DNA of 64,000 nucleotides from Conus ventricosus (Eukaryota > Mollusca > Gastropoda > Neogastropoda > Conidae): the NCBI GenBank assembly GCA_018398815.1, contig CM031612.1:5796912-5860911 (forward strand). Direction: 5' to 3'. Of the stretch, positions 1 through 9,445 are shown in pieces. The position numbers and the translations under genes were made by a program. A model generated the notes under the pieces. The model had not been told where the DNA came from. It searched no databases and was given only the letters and a program-made list of their open reading frames with translations. How positions within the stretch are numbered: the first letter of the stretch is position 1; each line of letters begins with the position of its first letter.

Positions 1-452
1 AAATAATTTGTGTAAATTATGTTTTTATTTACAAACAGAAATAATCACACCAAACCCAGCAGATTTTGTATGACAGCTAGAGCTTTGTTGTAATGATTTA
101 CACTTCAAAACCTTGTTTTTCTCCCTGCAGTAGGATGCCCCAAATTCAGAATTTAAAATCCTGAACACACACACACTAATCTTTCCACAAAGTTACCAAA
201 CTTATTTTTATCTCATTTTTAAGCTTGCTGACTGTAATGAAGAATGGATCAACTGTCGCATATGAGACTGAAACCTGGGCAAAGAAAGCCAGTGACGACA
301 TACACAGTTTCAATCACTTATACATCTAAATGAATAATAGCAAAAATACTGAATCAATCTATCAAAATCATTGAGTAAAAATGATCTTTCCCTTCACCAC
401 CAAAACAAACATAAGGTGTTAAGGATGACTGAGTTATGTCATGGGTACTCAC
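1..452. other. Intron of anillin downstream of the 453-603 exon
   Basis: AT-rich, non-coding sequence after the GTGAGT splice donor of the neighbouring exon (minus strand). No further exon could be supported. The remaining 3' exons of anillin (anillin-homology region and PH domain) should lie beyond the left edge of the window. Confidence 0.6.
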
Positions 453-603
453 CCTGACCCTTTCCTGGATCGACTGTCGTGGGGCGGGGGTGGGAGCGTG
501 GGTGGGCACCTGTGGCATGTCTACCTGCTCCTCCTTCACGTCCATCCGGCAGTACTGACTGTTGCGCACAATGGACTGCTTCACCTCCAGCACTTGCAGG
601 TTT
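453..603 (-). CDS. ANLN: Anillin, internal exon (last one visible in the window)
   Basis: Encodes 50 codons beginning NLQVLEVKQSIVRNSQYC and ending APRQSIQERVR. The exon starts after ...GTGTGACAG and ends before GTGAGT at 452. Its first base completes an Arg codon split with the 3210-3290 exon (AG|A), and it ends in phase 0. The stretch VKQSIVR corresponds to the SIKQVIVRKED region of vertebrate anillin, just before the coiled anillin-homology region; QSIQERVR probably begins that helix. Anillin scaffolds RhoA, actin, myosin II and septins at the cleavage furrow. Oddity: the acceptor is the first copy of a 36-bp tandem array (604-980) that repeats the splice site. Identification rests on aligned short motifs and phase agreement, not on a search. 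Confidence 0.8.
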
Positions 604-980
604 CTGTCACACATCAAGAGTTCAACACCTTGCATGTTTCTGTCACACATCAAGAGTTCAACACCTTGCATGTTTCTGTCACACATCAAGAGTTCAACAC
701 CTTGCATGTTTCTGTCACACATCAAGAGTTCAGCGCCTTGCATGTTTCTGTCACACAGAGTTCAGCGCCTTGCATGTTTCTGTCACACATCAAGAGTTCA
801 GTACCTTGCATGTTTCTGTTACACATCAAGAGTTCAGTACCTTGCATGTTTCTGTCACACATCAAGAGTTCAGTACCTTGCATGTTTCTGTCACACATCA
901 AGAGTTCAACACCTTGCATGTTTCTGTCACACAGAGTTCAGCACCTTGCATGTTTCTGTCACACATCAAGAGTTCAGTAC
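604..980. repeat. 36-bp minisatellite that repeats the splice acceptor of the 453-603 exon
   Basis: About 10 copies of a 36-bp unit; a shorter variant of about 32 bp occurs twice. On the minus strand every full unit reads TTGATGTGTGACAG followed by AAACATGCAAGG. The real intron-exon junction reads TTGATGTGTGACAG then AAACCTGCAAGT. The array therefore looks like an expansion of the 3' splice site plus the first exon bases. The units nearest the exon are open in the exon's frame (12 residues per unit, MQGVELLMCDRN). Confidence 0.9.
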
Positions 981-1092
981 AGTGGATCCATGACCAGTCA
1001 CAATATTTTGTAAACTATCAATGAAGGCATTCCCAAATATGTTTTTTTAAATTCTTTTCCAATACAGAACACTTTTCAGTGATGCATAATAA

Positions 1093-1095
<3 letters not shown>

Positions 1096-1172
<77 letters not shown>

Positions 1173-1318
1173 CGTGTGTGTGTGCGTGCGCATGCATGCA
1201 TGCATGCGGTGTATGTGTGTCTATGAGTGCACCCATGTGCATGCATGTGTGTGTATGTGTGTGTGTGTATCCGTGCGCGAGGCGCATGTGCGTTTGTGTG
1301 TGTGAGAGTGTTTGTGTG
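1096..1318. repeat. Compound (GA)n / (GT)n microsatellite
   Basis: About 73 bp of uninterrupted GA dinucleotides (1096-1168) followed by an imperfect GT/GC/AT dinucleotide tract. It is intronic. Open frames here are artefacts of the dinucleotide repeat. Confidence 0.95.
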
Positions 1319-2620
1319 CCAATGTACGTGAGATCAAACACAGACATGAACCTAAAGAGAAAAACATAATAAATCTCAACAGTCTGAAACATTTTTTTTC
1401 ATACACAATAAAAATGATCTTGGAGACAAAAAGTAAACTGTCCGAACATTTCATTTCTTCTTTCCATAGCTATGGTAACACTTCAAATCCCTAACCAAGG
1501 AGTCTGTAATTTGGGTGGATGGGTGGTGTTACCAATAAACCTGTGTTTCCTTTTAAACAGAATTGTTTAGAATTGAATTTATCTGAAATGCATGTCAGGT
1601 ATTCCATCAAGCAAAGTGAAGGAGTTTTTGTACCCACAAATAAAAACTTACTTTTAAATGAGATTGTATATTGAGACACAAATGTGTCAGCAACCAAAAA
1701 TCAACCATTCCTCTAAACTATTCGTTAACTGCCGAATGAACATATCACTAGGACAAATGATCAACAGTAAAGAGTAAGGAAGCTTAAGAGAATGGTTTCT
1801 TTACTTGCATAATCTACCAAAGCAGTGCAAAAAGATAAGCAATTTGTTTCTCTCATAACATCAGCTAGTATACCCTTGACCTCATAACCTTTGACCTCCA
1901 TATTCAGTCACATTCAGAAACTATGCTTATTCTTTTCGATGTACATAACGCTTTGTTCTGCATTCACCACACATTCAAACCATTTCTTTTTCTGTACATG
2001 CGTGACCCTTTGCTCTATTTTTCAAAACACATTCATACCCATTGTTTTTTCTTCTTCGGAGCTTCTATGACCCTGTGCTCTATACTCAATAATATTCTTT
2101 GACTTAATTCCTGTATGCATAACCCTTTGCTCTATATTCAAAACACATTCACATTCGTTGTTAATTTTTTTTCTCAGAACATCCTTGGCACTTTGCTATA
2201 AATTCAGTACATATTCATGCCCTTTGCTTATTCATATGGGCACAACTTTTGGCTCTATATTCAAAATGCTTTTAGAAAACTTTCTTTATTTTTTTTTTCT
2301 AGATGTGCATAGCCCATTGCTATATTCAGCACACATTCATATCCTTTCCTTATTTTTCTATTCATGCATGACCCTGTTCTCTCACATCTCTGTATGCTGT
2401 ACAATGTATATCCTTCGCTTGTTTTTCCTGTAATGTGCTCTCCATTTATCACTACTCCCCTGCAGGTGATTTCTCTCTGTGGTACAGCTGCACCTCTCAA
2501 TAGACCATCTGACCTCCCCCTTCTTGTGAAAACATTTTTTTTTTTTTGGGGGGGGGGGGGGTGGGGCCATCTTTGACTATTCCCAGTTTACCTCCAATAA
2601 AGCTCCTTCCATCTTCTTGC
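1319..2620. other. Intronic sequence, no gene seen
   Basis: Intron of anillin. From about 1860 to 2440 it is T-rich and shows loose, diverged repetition of phrases such as CCTTTGCTCTATATTCA and ACACATTCA spaced about 60-70 bp apart, probably an old degenerate tandem repeat. A 14-G run lies at 2548-2561. No exon was supported. Confidence 0.5.
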
Positions 2621-3209
2621 ACTTACTGGAGGACTTTGCTGAATGGTTCTACCATGCATCCCATTTTGCATGTGATGCCAAGCCCTGATAATACATATTC
2701 AAACACTTACTGGAGGACTTTGCTGAATGGTTCTACCATGCATCCCGTTTTGCATGTGATCCCCAAGCCCTGATATACATATTCAAACACTTACTGGAGG
2801 ACTTTGCTGAATGGTTCCCTACCATGCATCCCGTTTTGCATGTGATGCCAAGCCCTGATATACATATTCAAACACTTACTGGAGGACTTTGCTGAATGGT
2901 TCTACTATGCATCCCGTTTTGCATGTGATGCCAAGCCCTGATATACATATTCAAACACCTTACTGGAGGACTTTGCTGAATGGTTCTACTATGCATCCGT
3001 TTTGCATGTGATGCCAAGCCCTGATATACATATTCAAACACTTACTGGAGGACTTTGCTGAATGGTTCTACTGTGCATCCCGTTTTGCATGTGATGCCAA
3101 GCCCTGATATACATATTCAAACACTTACTGGAGGACTTGCTGAATGGTTCTACTATGCATCCTTTTTGCATGTGATGCCAAGCCCTGATATACATATTCA
3201 AACACTTAC
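2621..3209. repeat. 83-bp minisatellite that repeats the splice donor of the 3210-3290 exon
   Basis: About seven copies of an 83-bp unit beginning ACTTACTGGAGGACTTTGCT. It abuts the anillin exon at 3210-3290. On the minus strand the real junction is GCCAGCAG|GTAAGTGTTTG, and each unit carries CCTCCA|GTAAGTGTTTG, so a consensus-like 5' splice donor recurs in each unit. Copies differ by scattered 1-2 bp changes. Confidence 0.9.
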
Positions 3210-3290
3210 CTGCTGGCACGGTACTCATTCACACTGAAAGGCATGTTGTGTGCATCTTCCGTTGCCTTTCTGTGACTTTGATCGTTTACG
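3210..3290 (-). CDS. ANLN: Anillin, internal 81-bp exon
   Basis: The exon lies between acceptor TTTTCTACAG and donor GTAAGTG on the minus strand. It begins with the last base of a split codon, then 26 codons, VNDQSHRKATEDAHNMPFSV followed by NEYRAS, then AG, which joins the next exon to make Arg. The tail FSVNEYRASR matches YSIDAYRSQRF of vertebrate anillin just upstream of SIKQVIVRKED, which is what the next exon supplies. The phase-2 entry does not fit the phase-0 exit of the exon at 10582-10841, so at least one intervening exon is missing. Its donor is repeated in the adjoining 83-bp array. Confidence 0.8.
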
Positions 3291-3618
3291 CTGTAGAAAA
3301 GAAAAAAACGACATAAAACAAACGTGAATGCTAAATCAGTTCCGTTAACACATACCTGACTTGAGATACAAGTTGAAATTACACTTGTGCGCCCTGAGGC
3401 AGATCATCCAAATTTTCTTCTTTTTTTTTTCAAACATTTTCATTAGCTTTTTACAATACTTTGCACAGTAAGACAAAAACAAAAGGAAAAGGTGAGAAAA
3501 CAACAACAACAGTACCAACAACACCATCTTCCCACTTTCCCCATCGTCAGTCACTGTTTCCTGGCTTTTCTGTGTGCTCTGTGCTGTCTATCTGCCAGGC
3601 GATTCGGTTCATAAGCAG

Positions 3619-4750
3619 CATTCCTTTGGAGTTATGGCCACGTGTTTATTTCACCATGGAGCATTCCTTTGGGGTTATGGCCACGTGTTTTATTTCACCA
3701 TGGAGCATTCCTTTGGGTTATGGCCACGTGTTTATTTCACCATGGAGCATTCCTTTGGAGTGATGGCCACGTGTTTATTTCACCATGGGAGCGTTCCTTT
3801 GGAGTGATGGCCACGGTTTATTTCACCAGGGAGCATTCCTTTGGAGTGATGGCCACGTGTTTATTTCACCATGGGAGCGTTCCTTTGGAGTGATGGCCAC
3901 GTGTTTATTTCACCATGGGAGCATTCCTTTGGAGTCATGGCCAGTGTTTATTTCACCATGGGAGCATTCCTTTGGAGTCATGGCCACGTGTTTATTTCAC
4001 CATGGGGGCGTTCCTTTGGAGTCATGGCCACGTGTTTATTTCACCATGGGAGCGTTCCTTTGGAGTGATGGCCACGTGTTTATTTCACCATGGGAGCATT
4101 CCTTTGGAGTCATGGCCACGTGTTTATTTCACCATGGAGCATTCCTTTGGAGTGATGGCCACGGTTTATTTCACCATGGGAGCGTTCCTTTGGATGATGG
4201 CCACGTGTTTATTTCACCATGGGAGTTTCCTTTGGAGTGATGGCCACGTGTTTATTTCACCATGGGAGCGTTCCTTTGGAGTGATGGCCACGTGTTTATT
4301 TCACCATGGGAGCGTTCCTTTGGAGTGATGGCCACGTGTTTATTTCACCATGGGAGCGTTCTTGGAGTGATGGCCACGTGTTTATTTCACCATGGGAGCA
4401 TTCCTTTGGAGTGATGGCCACGTGTTTATTTCACCATGGGAGCGTTCCTTTGGAGTGATGGCCACGTGTTTATTTCACCATGGGAGCGTTCCTTTGGAGT
4501 TATGGCCACGTGTTTATTTCACCATGGGAGCGTTCCTTTGGAGTTATGGCCACGTGTTTATTTCACCATGGGAGCATTCCTTTGGAGTGATGGCCACGTG
4601 TTTATTTCACCATGGAAAGCGTTCCTTTGGAGTGATGGCCACGTGTTTATTTCACCATGGGAGCGTTCCTTTGGAGTATGGCCACGTGTTTTATTTCACC
4701 ATGGAGCGTTCCTTTGGAGTTATGGCCACGTGTTTATTTCCCATGGGAGC
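3619..4750. repeat. 44-bp minisatellite, about 25 copies, each with an E-box and a forkhead-like site
   Basis: The unit starts TGATGGCCACGTGTTTATTT and continues CACCATGGGAGCGTTCCTTTGGAG. Nearly every copy holds the palindromic E-box CACGTG directly followed by TTTATTT (AAATAAACA on the minus strand, a forkhead-type core). A few copies lose the E-box by 1-bp deletion. The array is intronic in anillin. Because 44 is not a multiple of three and each unit has a stop in one frame, the long plus-strand frames here are not evidence of a gene. Confidence 0.9.
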
Positions 4751-5158
4751 AAGAGGTACCCTACTTGTTTGCTGTTTACTGTCAGTCACAGGTTTGAAAT
4801 TATTCAGGGTAGAGTGGAATAAACAAGACAGCGAATGGGGAGCGCAGTGGGTGACTGAGAAACCTTTACAGGGAAGTGGTGGGGAAGGGGGAAGGGGGAA
4901 GGGGCGGAGATGAGCTAATGAAAGACCAAAAATGAGCCACCAAACAGCTGGCAGATTCTCTCGTCAACAGTAAATGAAGAACTGCAGGTTATGGAACAGC
5001 TCGAAGATCTGACATTTACCTCCACTCAATCATCTCTGTTTCATCCAGTCATATTCTTTTCTTCACAGAGACCCTACGCATTGCATGTATCATTCCAACG
5101 ATCGATAATGTATTCCACAACTCAAATTTTGGATTTCAGCTAAACGTTTTGAGGGCAC

Positions 5159-5215
5159 TTATATCCATGATAAGATTAATGTTGCTTATAGCCCAGCCGA
5201 CCGTTATATCCATGA
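5159..5215 (-). mobile_element. 33-bp LINE 3'-end insertion with 12-bp target-site duplication
   Basis: Perfect direct repeats TTATATCCATGA at 5159-5170 and 5204-5215 flank 33 bp (5171-5203). Those 33 bp match the 3' terminus of the full-length LINE at 56390-62273, including GCTTATAGCCCAGCCGACCG. This is the signature of target-primed reverse transcription aborted after about 33 nt. Both copies are inserted in minus orientation. Confidence 0.85.
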
Positions 5216-5960
5216 ACAGTTGCAAAAAATATCAAGTATGTCCTGTGTCACTTCCTTTGCTGCCTGTGCCATCGCAGCAAGCAATGTATGATGCTGGTTC
5301 AAATTTTGCTGAGGTTCTGGTCACTGATCTCTGGTTTCCAGGTCATTTCAGTCAACAACCAGTCTTCTACAGGAAATAACACCACCATGCAATTTTCAGA
5401 CCTGCCAACCCCTAAGAGACCAATGAGTAAGAATTGAAGCTCAGTGAGGCAGAAATGTGTAATTTCTGAGAGCTAAGAGTAATCAAGCGCGACATTTACC
5501 TTTTTTCAAACAAACACGATGCGATGAAATTGTTCACACAATCTGTGTGAACGTTACTTTTCTTCAAAACCAAGCTTTTCTTTTAAGTGTCACAAGAAAT
5601 CTTTACAAATTATGAAAATGAAGAATACACTGGAAACACACACAAATCCCCTAAACCATCATGGCATGGCACACCAAAGCTTGATAGTGCGCCAGAAACA
5701 ACCTAAAAAATTGGAAATGAAATGAGGCAGGGAACAGTAAACAATAAACAGTAAACAAGTGGGGTAACGTTTGCTCCCATAAAGAAACCTAACACAGAGT
5801 AACTTTTATTCAAGACTGGCATAGCCTTTTAAACTTGAATAAGGTCAGACCAAATACATAGACGAACAATCTAATAGTGGGGGGAAAAAAACAAGCACAG
5901 GCCAACAACTCAACTGTCTTGATAGTAATGACTTGGCAAAGATTTTGACTTAAGGGAGGT

Positions 5961-5982
5961 GGGGGGGGGGGGGGGGGGGGGG
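5961..5982. repeat. Poly-G tract (22 G)
   Basis: Uninterrupted G run inside hAT element A. Homopolymer G/C runs of 14-28 bases recur in the window (2548-2561, 12334-12359, 37285-37312). Confidence 0.95.
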
Positions 5983-6701
5983 AGTTTGAAGATGGAGAAA
6001 TTGGGAACATAAAATTAAGAAAATATATAACCTAAAAAATGTTCTCCCCTGTTGCTGATTTTGTGCATGTGGGGTTGGCTATCAGCTCAGTGGCAATTGT
6101 GTCATTTTTTAAGTATTGCACCACCCCAGGAAAGAATTTGTCCCCCCCCCCCCCCTCTTCCTGACTTCCATCAGTCCCAACACAAACGGTCCATTCTGCA
6201 GTCGAGATGCAGCAGCAGTTTAGGCTTCCATGACAAGGGTCCTTACAATGTGTGTTGTCTTTGTTCGACTGCTCTTGAACTGTTTGGCGATCTCCGAATC
6301 TGAGAACGCTTCTTTAAAAAGCTGGGATGCATGGTCGGCTGCGCTAAGAGCGATGTTGTGCTCAACGACAAATCCGGACACCACTGCTTCAGCCCCAATT
6401 ACCTTTTCCCTAATTTGATCCTCTTTTGAGGTGTCTACAGTCTGAAAAAACTGTGTGATGCTGGAAGAATTCGGTGCGTTAGAGGAATCGATGTGCTTGC
6501 GCAGAGCTGCCAACCCCCCTGATGACTTGACCTTAAGATTTTGAAAATTTGACAGGAAGAAATGCATTTTGACAGGAAAATCTGGCGCGCGCAAGAAATT
6601 CATAAAGAAATCAAATTTCATTCATCATTTATAGAAAAACAAGTAGAAGTGAATGAAGTTGAACTCACCAGTATGTACACTATATACAAGAAGAAAGCTG
6701 T

Positions 6702-9445
6702 CTACAGGGACTTCTTTGTTGCAGACTTGCAGGTCTGCAACAGTTTCTCAGATAAGGCAGTCTGATGGCACGGCACACGTTCACCAGATTTGAGGACCAT
6801 GAGGGCACTTAAAGTGTCAGAAGTCATGGTCCCCCTGAAATCAGTCTTGTTCTTCCTCACCATAGAGAAGATGCGTTCACATGCGCAGTTGGAGACAGGA
6901 ATCAGGAGTATTCCTTGCATGACTGCTGCCAGGTTCTTGAACTTGAGACTTCCATTGTGATCTGTTATTTTGGCCATCATCTGCCACTGGAGCTCAGCAC
7001 ATTCTTGATCCATCACATCAGGTGGCACAGAATCCTCAGACTGGTACTCAAGGTATTCACAGAGGAGATTATCTTGGGTAGCACCATCTTGTAGCAGGCA
7101 AGGAAAGCGATGAATGAAGTAATCCAGGGATGCAGACTTTGCTTGGTTCCTCAGCCTGATATCTGCAACCTCTGCATGTCTCCACAGGGGCTGATCTGTG
7201 GGGTTCATCTTCTCCACCATGTATCAGGGGTTCCCCTGACTTTTTAGTTTTTGCGTCAAGAAACGCACGCCTCCGCAAAAATTGCGTCAGCGCTGAAAAA
7301 AATGCGTAACAAAGTAAACTGTACTCACTCCCGTCAAAACAGCTCTGAATCACGCGCCTTAACACCGCTGAAATGCAGAGCAGCTCGCTGCAGGAAAGCG
7401 TTTTCTGTGCCACACGAGTCCGAGCCTTCCATGGCAAGCAGCATGGTATTGTCCACGTTACTGTCACTCAGCCGCGACCGCTGACATGTCTTGACCCGGT
7501 TTTGGAGGCTGAAGCCACGTTCGCATGGCACACTGCTCACGGCATCCAGAATCACGTGGGATGATCGTGTGTGCGTGGGAAGTCATAACGTATTCCGATT
7601 GGAAGATGGCACCATCGCAGACGCGGGAAAGATTCCATTTTATTTCGAGGGGAGAAAGGATGAGGCGTTTTGGAACATTCTTGATCTAGCAAAAAGTCAG
7701 CGAGTGCCACAGAGTAAAATGTGCACGCACAAAATCACTAATTGGCGGTGTCAAGCAGTCTGCTGTAGGTCTGTGCCGTGTTTTGCCCCTCTGACATAGG
7801 CTTGCGGTTGAGAACAGGGTCCTGGGAAAATTGCGTCGCTAAACGCACGGCCGCGAAAAAAAATGCGTGGGAAAGCAGAAAAACGCAATAATTACGCAAA
7901 ATTTTGCAATAAATGGAACCCCTGATGTATGTACAAGTCGCTTGGAAGAAGGCCTTCACATTCTTGAAAAAGATCTCCTTCTCCTTGCTTTGAATGCCCT
8001 CCTTCAGATGTTGTCGGGTCTGGTACCCAAAATGAAGAGATCATCATCACCTTTGAATGTTGTAACTAGATTTGAAGTCCACCTCCATCAGAGCCCCCTG
8101 ATTCAAAGCACATGGTTTCACGAATGAAAGCAGCAGCTTCTTGAACAGACGTTCCAGATCCCTTTTGATGAGATGGATCCTGGCATGATCCGTCTGGAGC
8201 TGTTTGTTGGCTTTGTCAAAGATCTCAATGACTGCTGCATAGAAATGCACATACAGCTTCGCTGTCCGTCGGCAGAAGAATTCCTTCAGCTTTTCTTTGA
8301 TGGACGATGCTTCATCAGATGATCTGTCTGACGTCTTCATGGAGCATTCCTGCTTGAAGAACATCTTCAGGGCCTCCCACTGCTCAAGGACTCTGGACAG
8401 AGCGGCGCCAAGGGACAGCCACCTGGTGGGAACGTGTGAAATGACTTGATGTTGGGGAACACTGCACTTTTGTTGACAGTCCTGAAAACGCTGCTGCCTT
8501 CCACTGCTCTTGGACATGTACCATGATAGCTGCCTCATGATGTCATCCATGTCAAATTTTCCGCTGCCTGGCCTTCATGCCTCTCTTGAGTGCCAAACTG
8601 ATGAGATGACAAACACATCCAGCCAAGAAAACATCCGAATGTTTCTCGCGCACATACGAGATCACACCTTTGTGGGCCCCTGTCATCACGTATGCGTTGT
8701 CACACACTAATGCTAAGCAGTTCTTCCATGGGATGTCCAGAGAACTAAGCTCTTTGTCGAGTATGGCGAAATGTTCTCCCCTGTTGACGACTCGCTGCAG
8801 ACTGGATTACACAAAAGCTCCGTCTTGATCATGCCATCACAGACAGTCCGAACGACGATGGGATAACATTTGTCTCCACCCTCCTGGCTGCCGTCTGTTC
8901 CGATAACAAAAGGCCCTTTCTTCATACTGGCAGCGAGCTCTAAAGCCTTCCCTCTGCTGCAGGCTTTGACTATCTGAGTTGTTTCGTCCTTCCACTGCTG
9001 TACTCCTTAGCAATTTTGCTGTCCGAAACATGGCTCGGAACAGGGGCCCTGCATGGTCAGCAGCACTGATAGCGATGTTGTGCTCCACCAGAAAGTGAGA
9101 AAACAAGGTCTCAGCCCGAATCGTCGACAGCTCTGAACTCCCCTCTGAAGTGCTGGATGAGAAGAAATTACTCAACTTGACCGTCTTCTTCAGCGCCTTG
9201 CTCCTCTCCACGTGGCGATCAGAGGAACAATGGCGACTTACATCATCCAGCCCGCCATAGCAGATCTTGAAATCCAGTTCACATGGAACGCAGCGTGCAT
9301 GATTGGTAGAAACTTTAGAAGCGATGATGCATGGATACTACTTCGAGTAGTGCGGCAGGAATTTCTGATGGTACGAGGTCTTCTTTTTCGCTGGCCCTTC
9401 ATCATTCGTGCCTTTGCGTTTTGCGACAGCGCTTTTGTCCGCCAT
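6702..9445 (-). pseudogene. hAT transposase of element B, near full length but broken
   Basis: Domains in order on the minus strand: start MADKSAVAKRKG at 9445; BED-like finger fragments with GGLDDVSRH near 9240; LVEHNIAISAADHAGPLF (about 9100); KGPFVIGTDGSQEGGDK (about 8900); LVCDNAYVMTGAHKG (about 8690), whose Asp belongs to the RNase H-like catalytic fold; VISHVPTRWLSLGAAL (about 8430); and the C-terminal hAT dimerisation block CNCACERIFSMVRKNKTDF (about 6860), ending at 6702. Several single-base frameshifts separate these blocks, and the 700-bp element C is inserted between 7219 and 7930. No functional transposase can be made. Confidence 0.8.
7225..7924 (-). mobile_element. hAT-type element C (700 bp), nested inside B
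   Basis: Termini CAGGGGTTCC (7225) and GGAACCCCTG (ending 7924), with 6-bp duplications ATGTAT at 7219-7224 and 7925-7930. It retains a scrap of hAT C-terminal coding sequence (SSVPCERGFSLQNRVKTCQ near 7480-7540, minus strand) and is otherwise non-coding, so it is a MITE-like deletion derivative. A subterminal motif rich in ACGCAAAATT/TGCGT resembles the right end of element A. Confidence 0.85.

Noticed and set aside
4746..4868. Candidate anillin exon (…FKPVTDSKQQTSRVPLAPMG)
   Set aside because: It has a good acceptor at about 4858 but would need phase 1 entry, and no donor gives the phase 2 exit required by the next exon. Kept only as a lead.
3461..4913. Plus-strand frames with repeated HGHVFISPW / FHHGSVPLE motifs
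   Set aside because: They come from the 44-bp tandem array. Unit length is not a multiple of three, there are no splice or start signals, and no family resemblance.
5530..5551. Hairpin GTTCACACA-ATC-TGTGTGAAC as a regulatory element or terminator
   Set aside because: It is a genuine short inverted repeat, but it lies inside hAT element A with no nearby gene end. Eukaryotic genes do not use such terminators.
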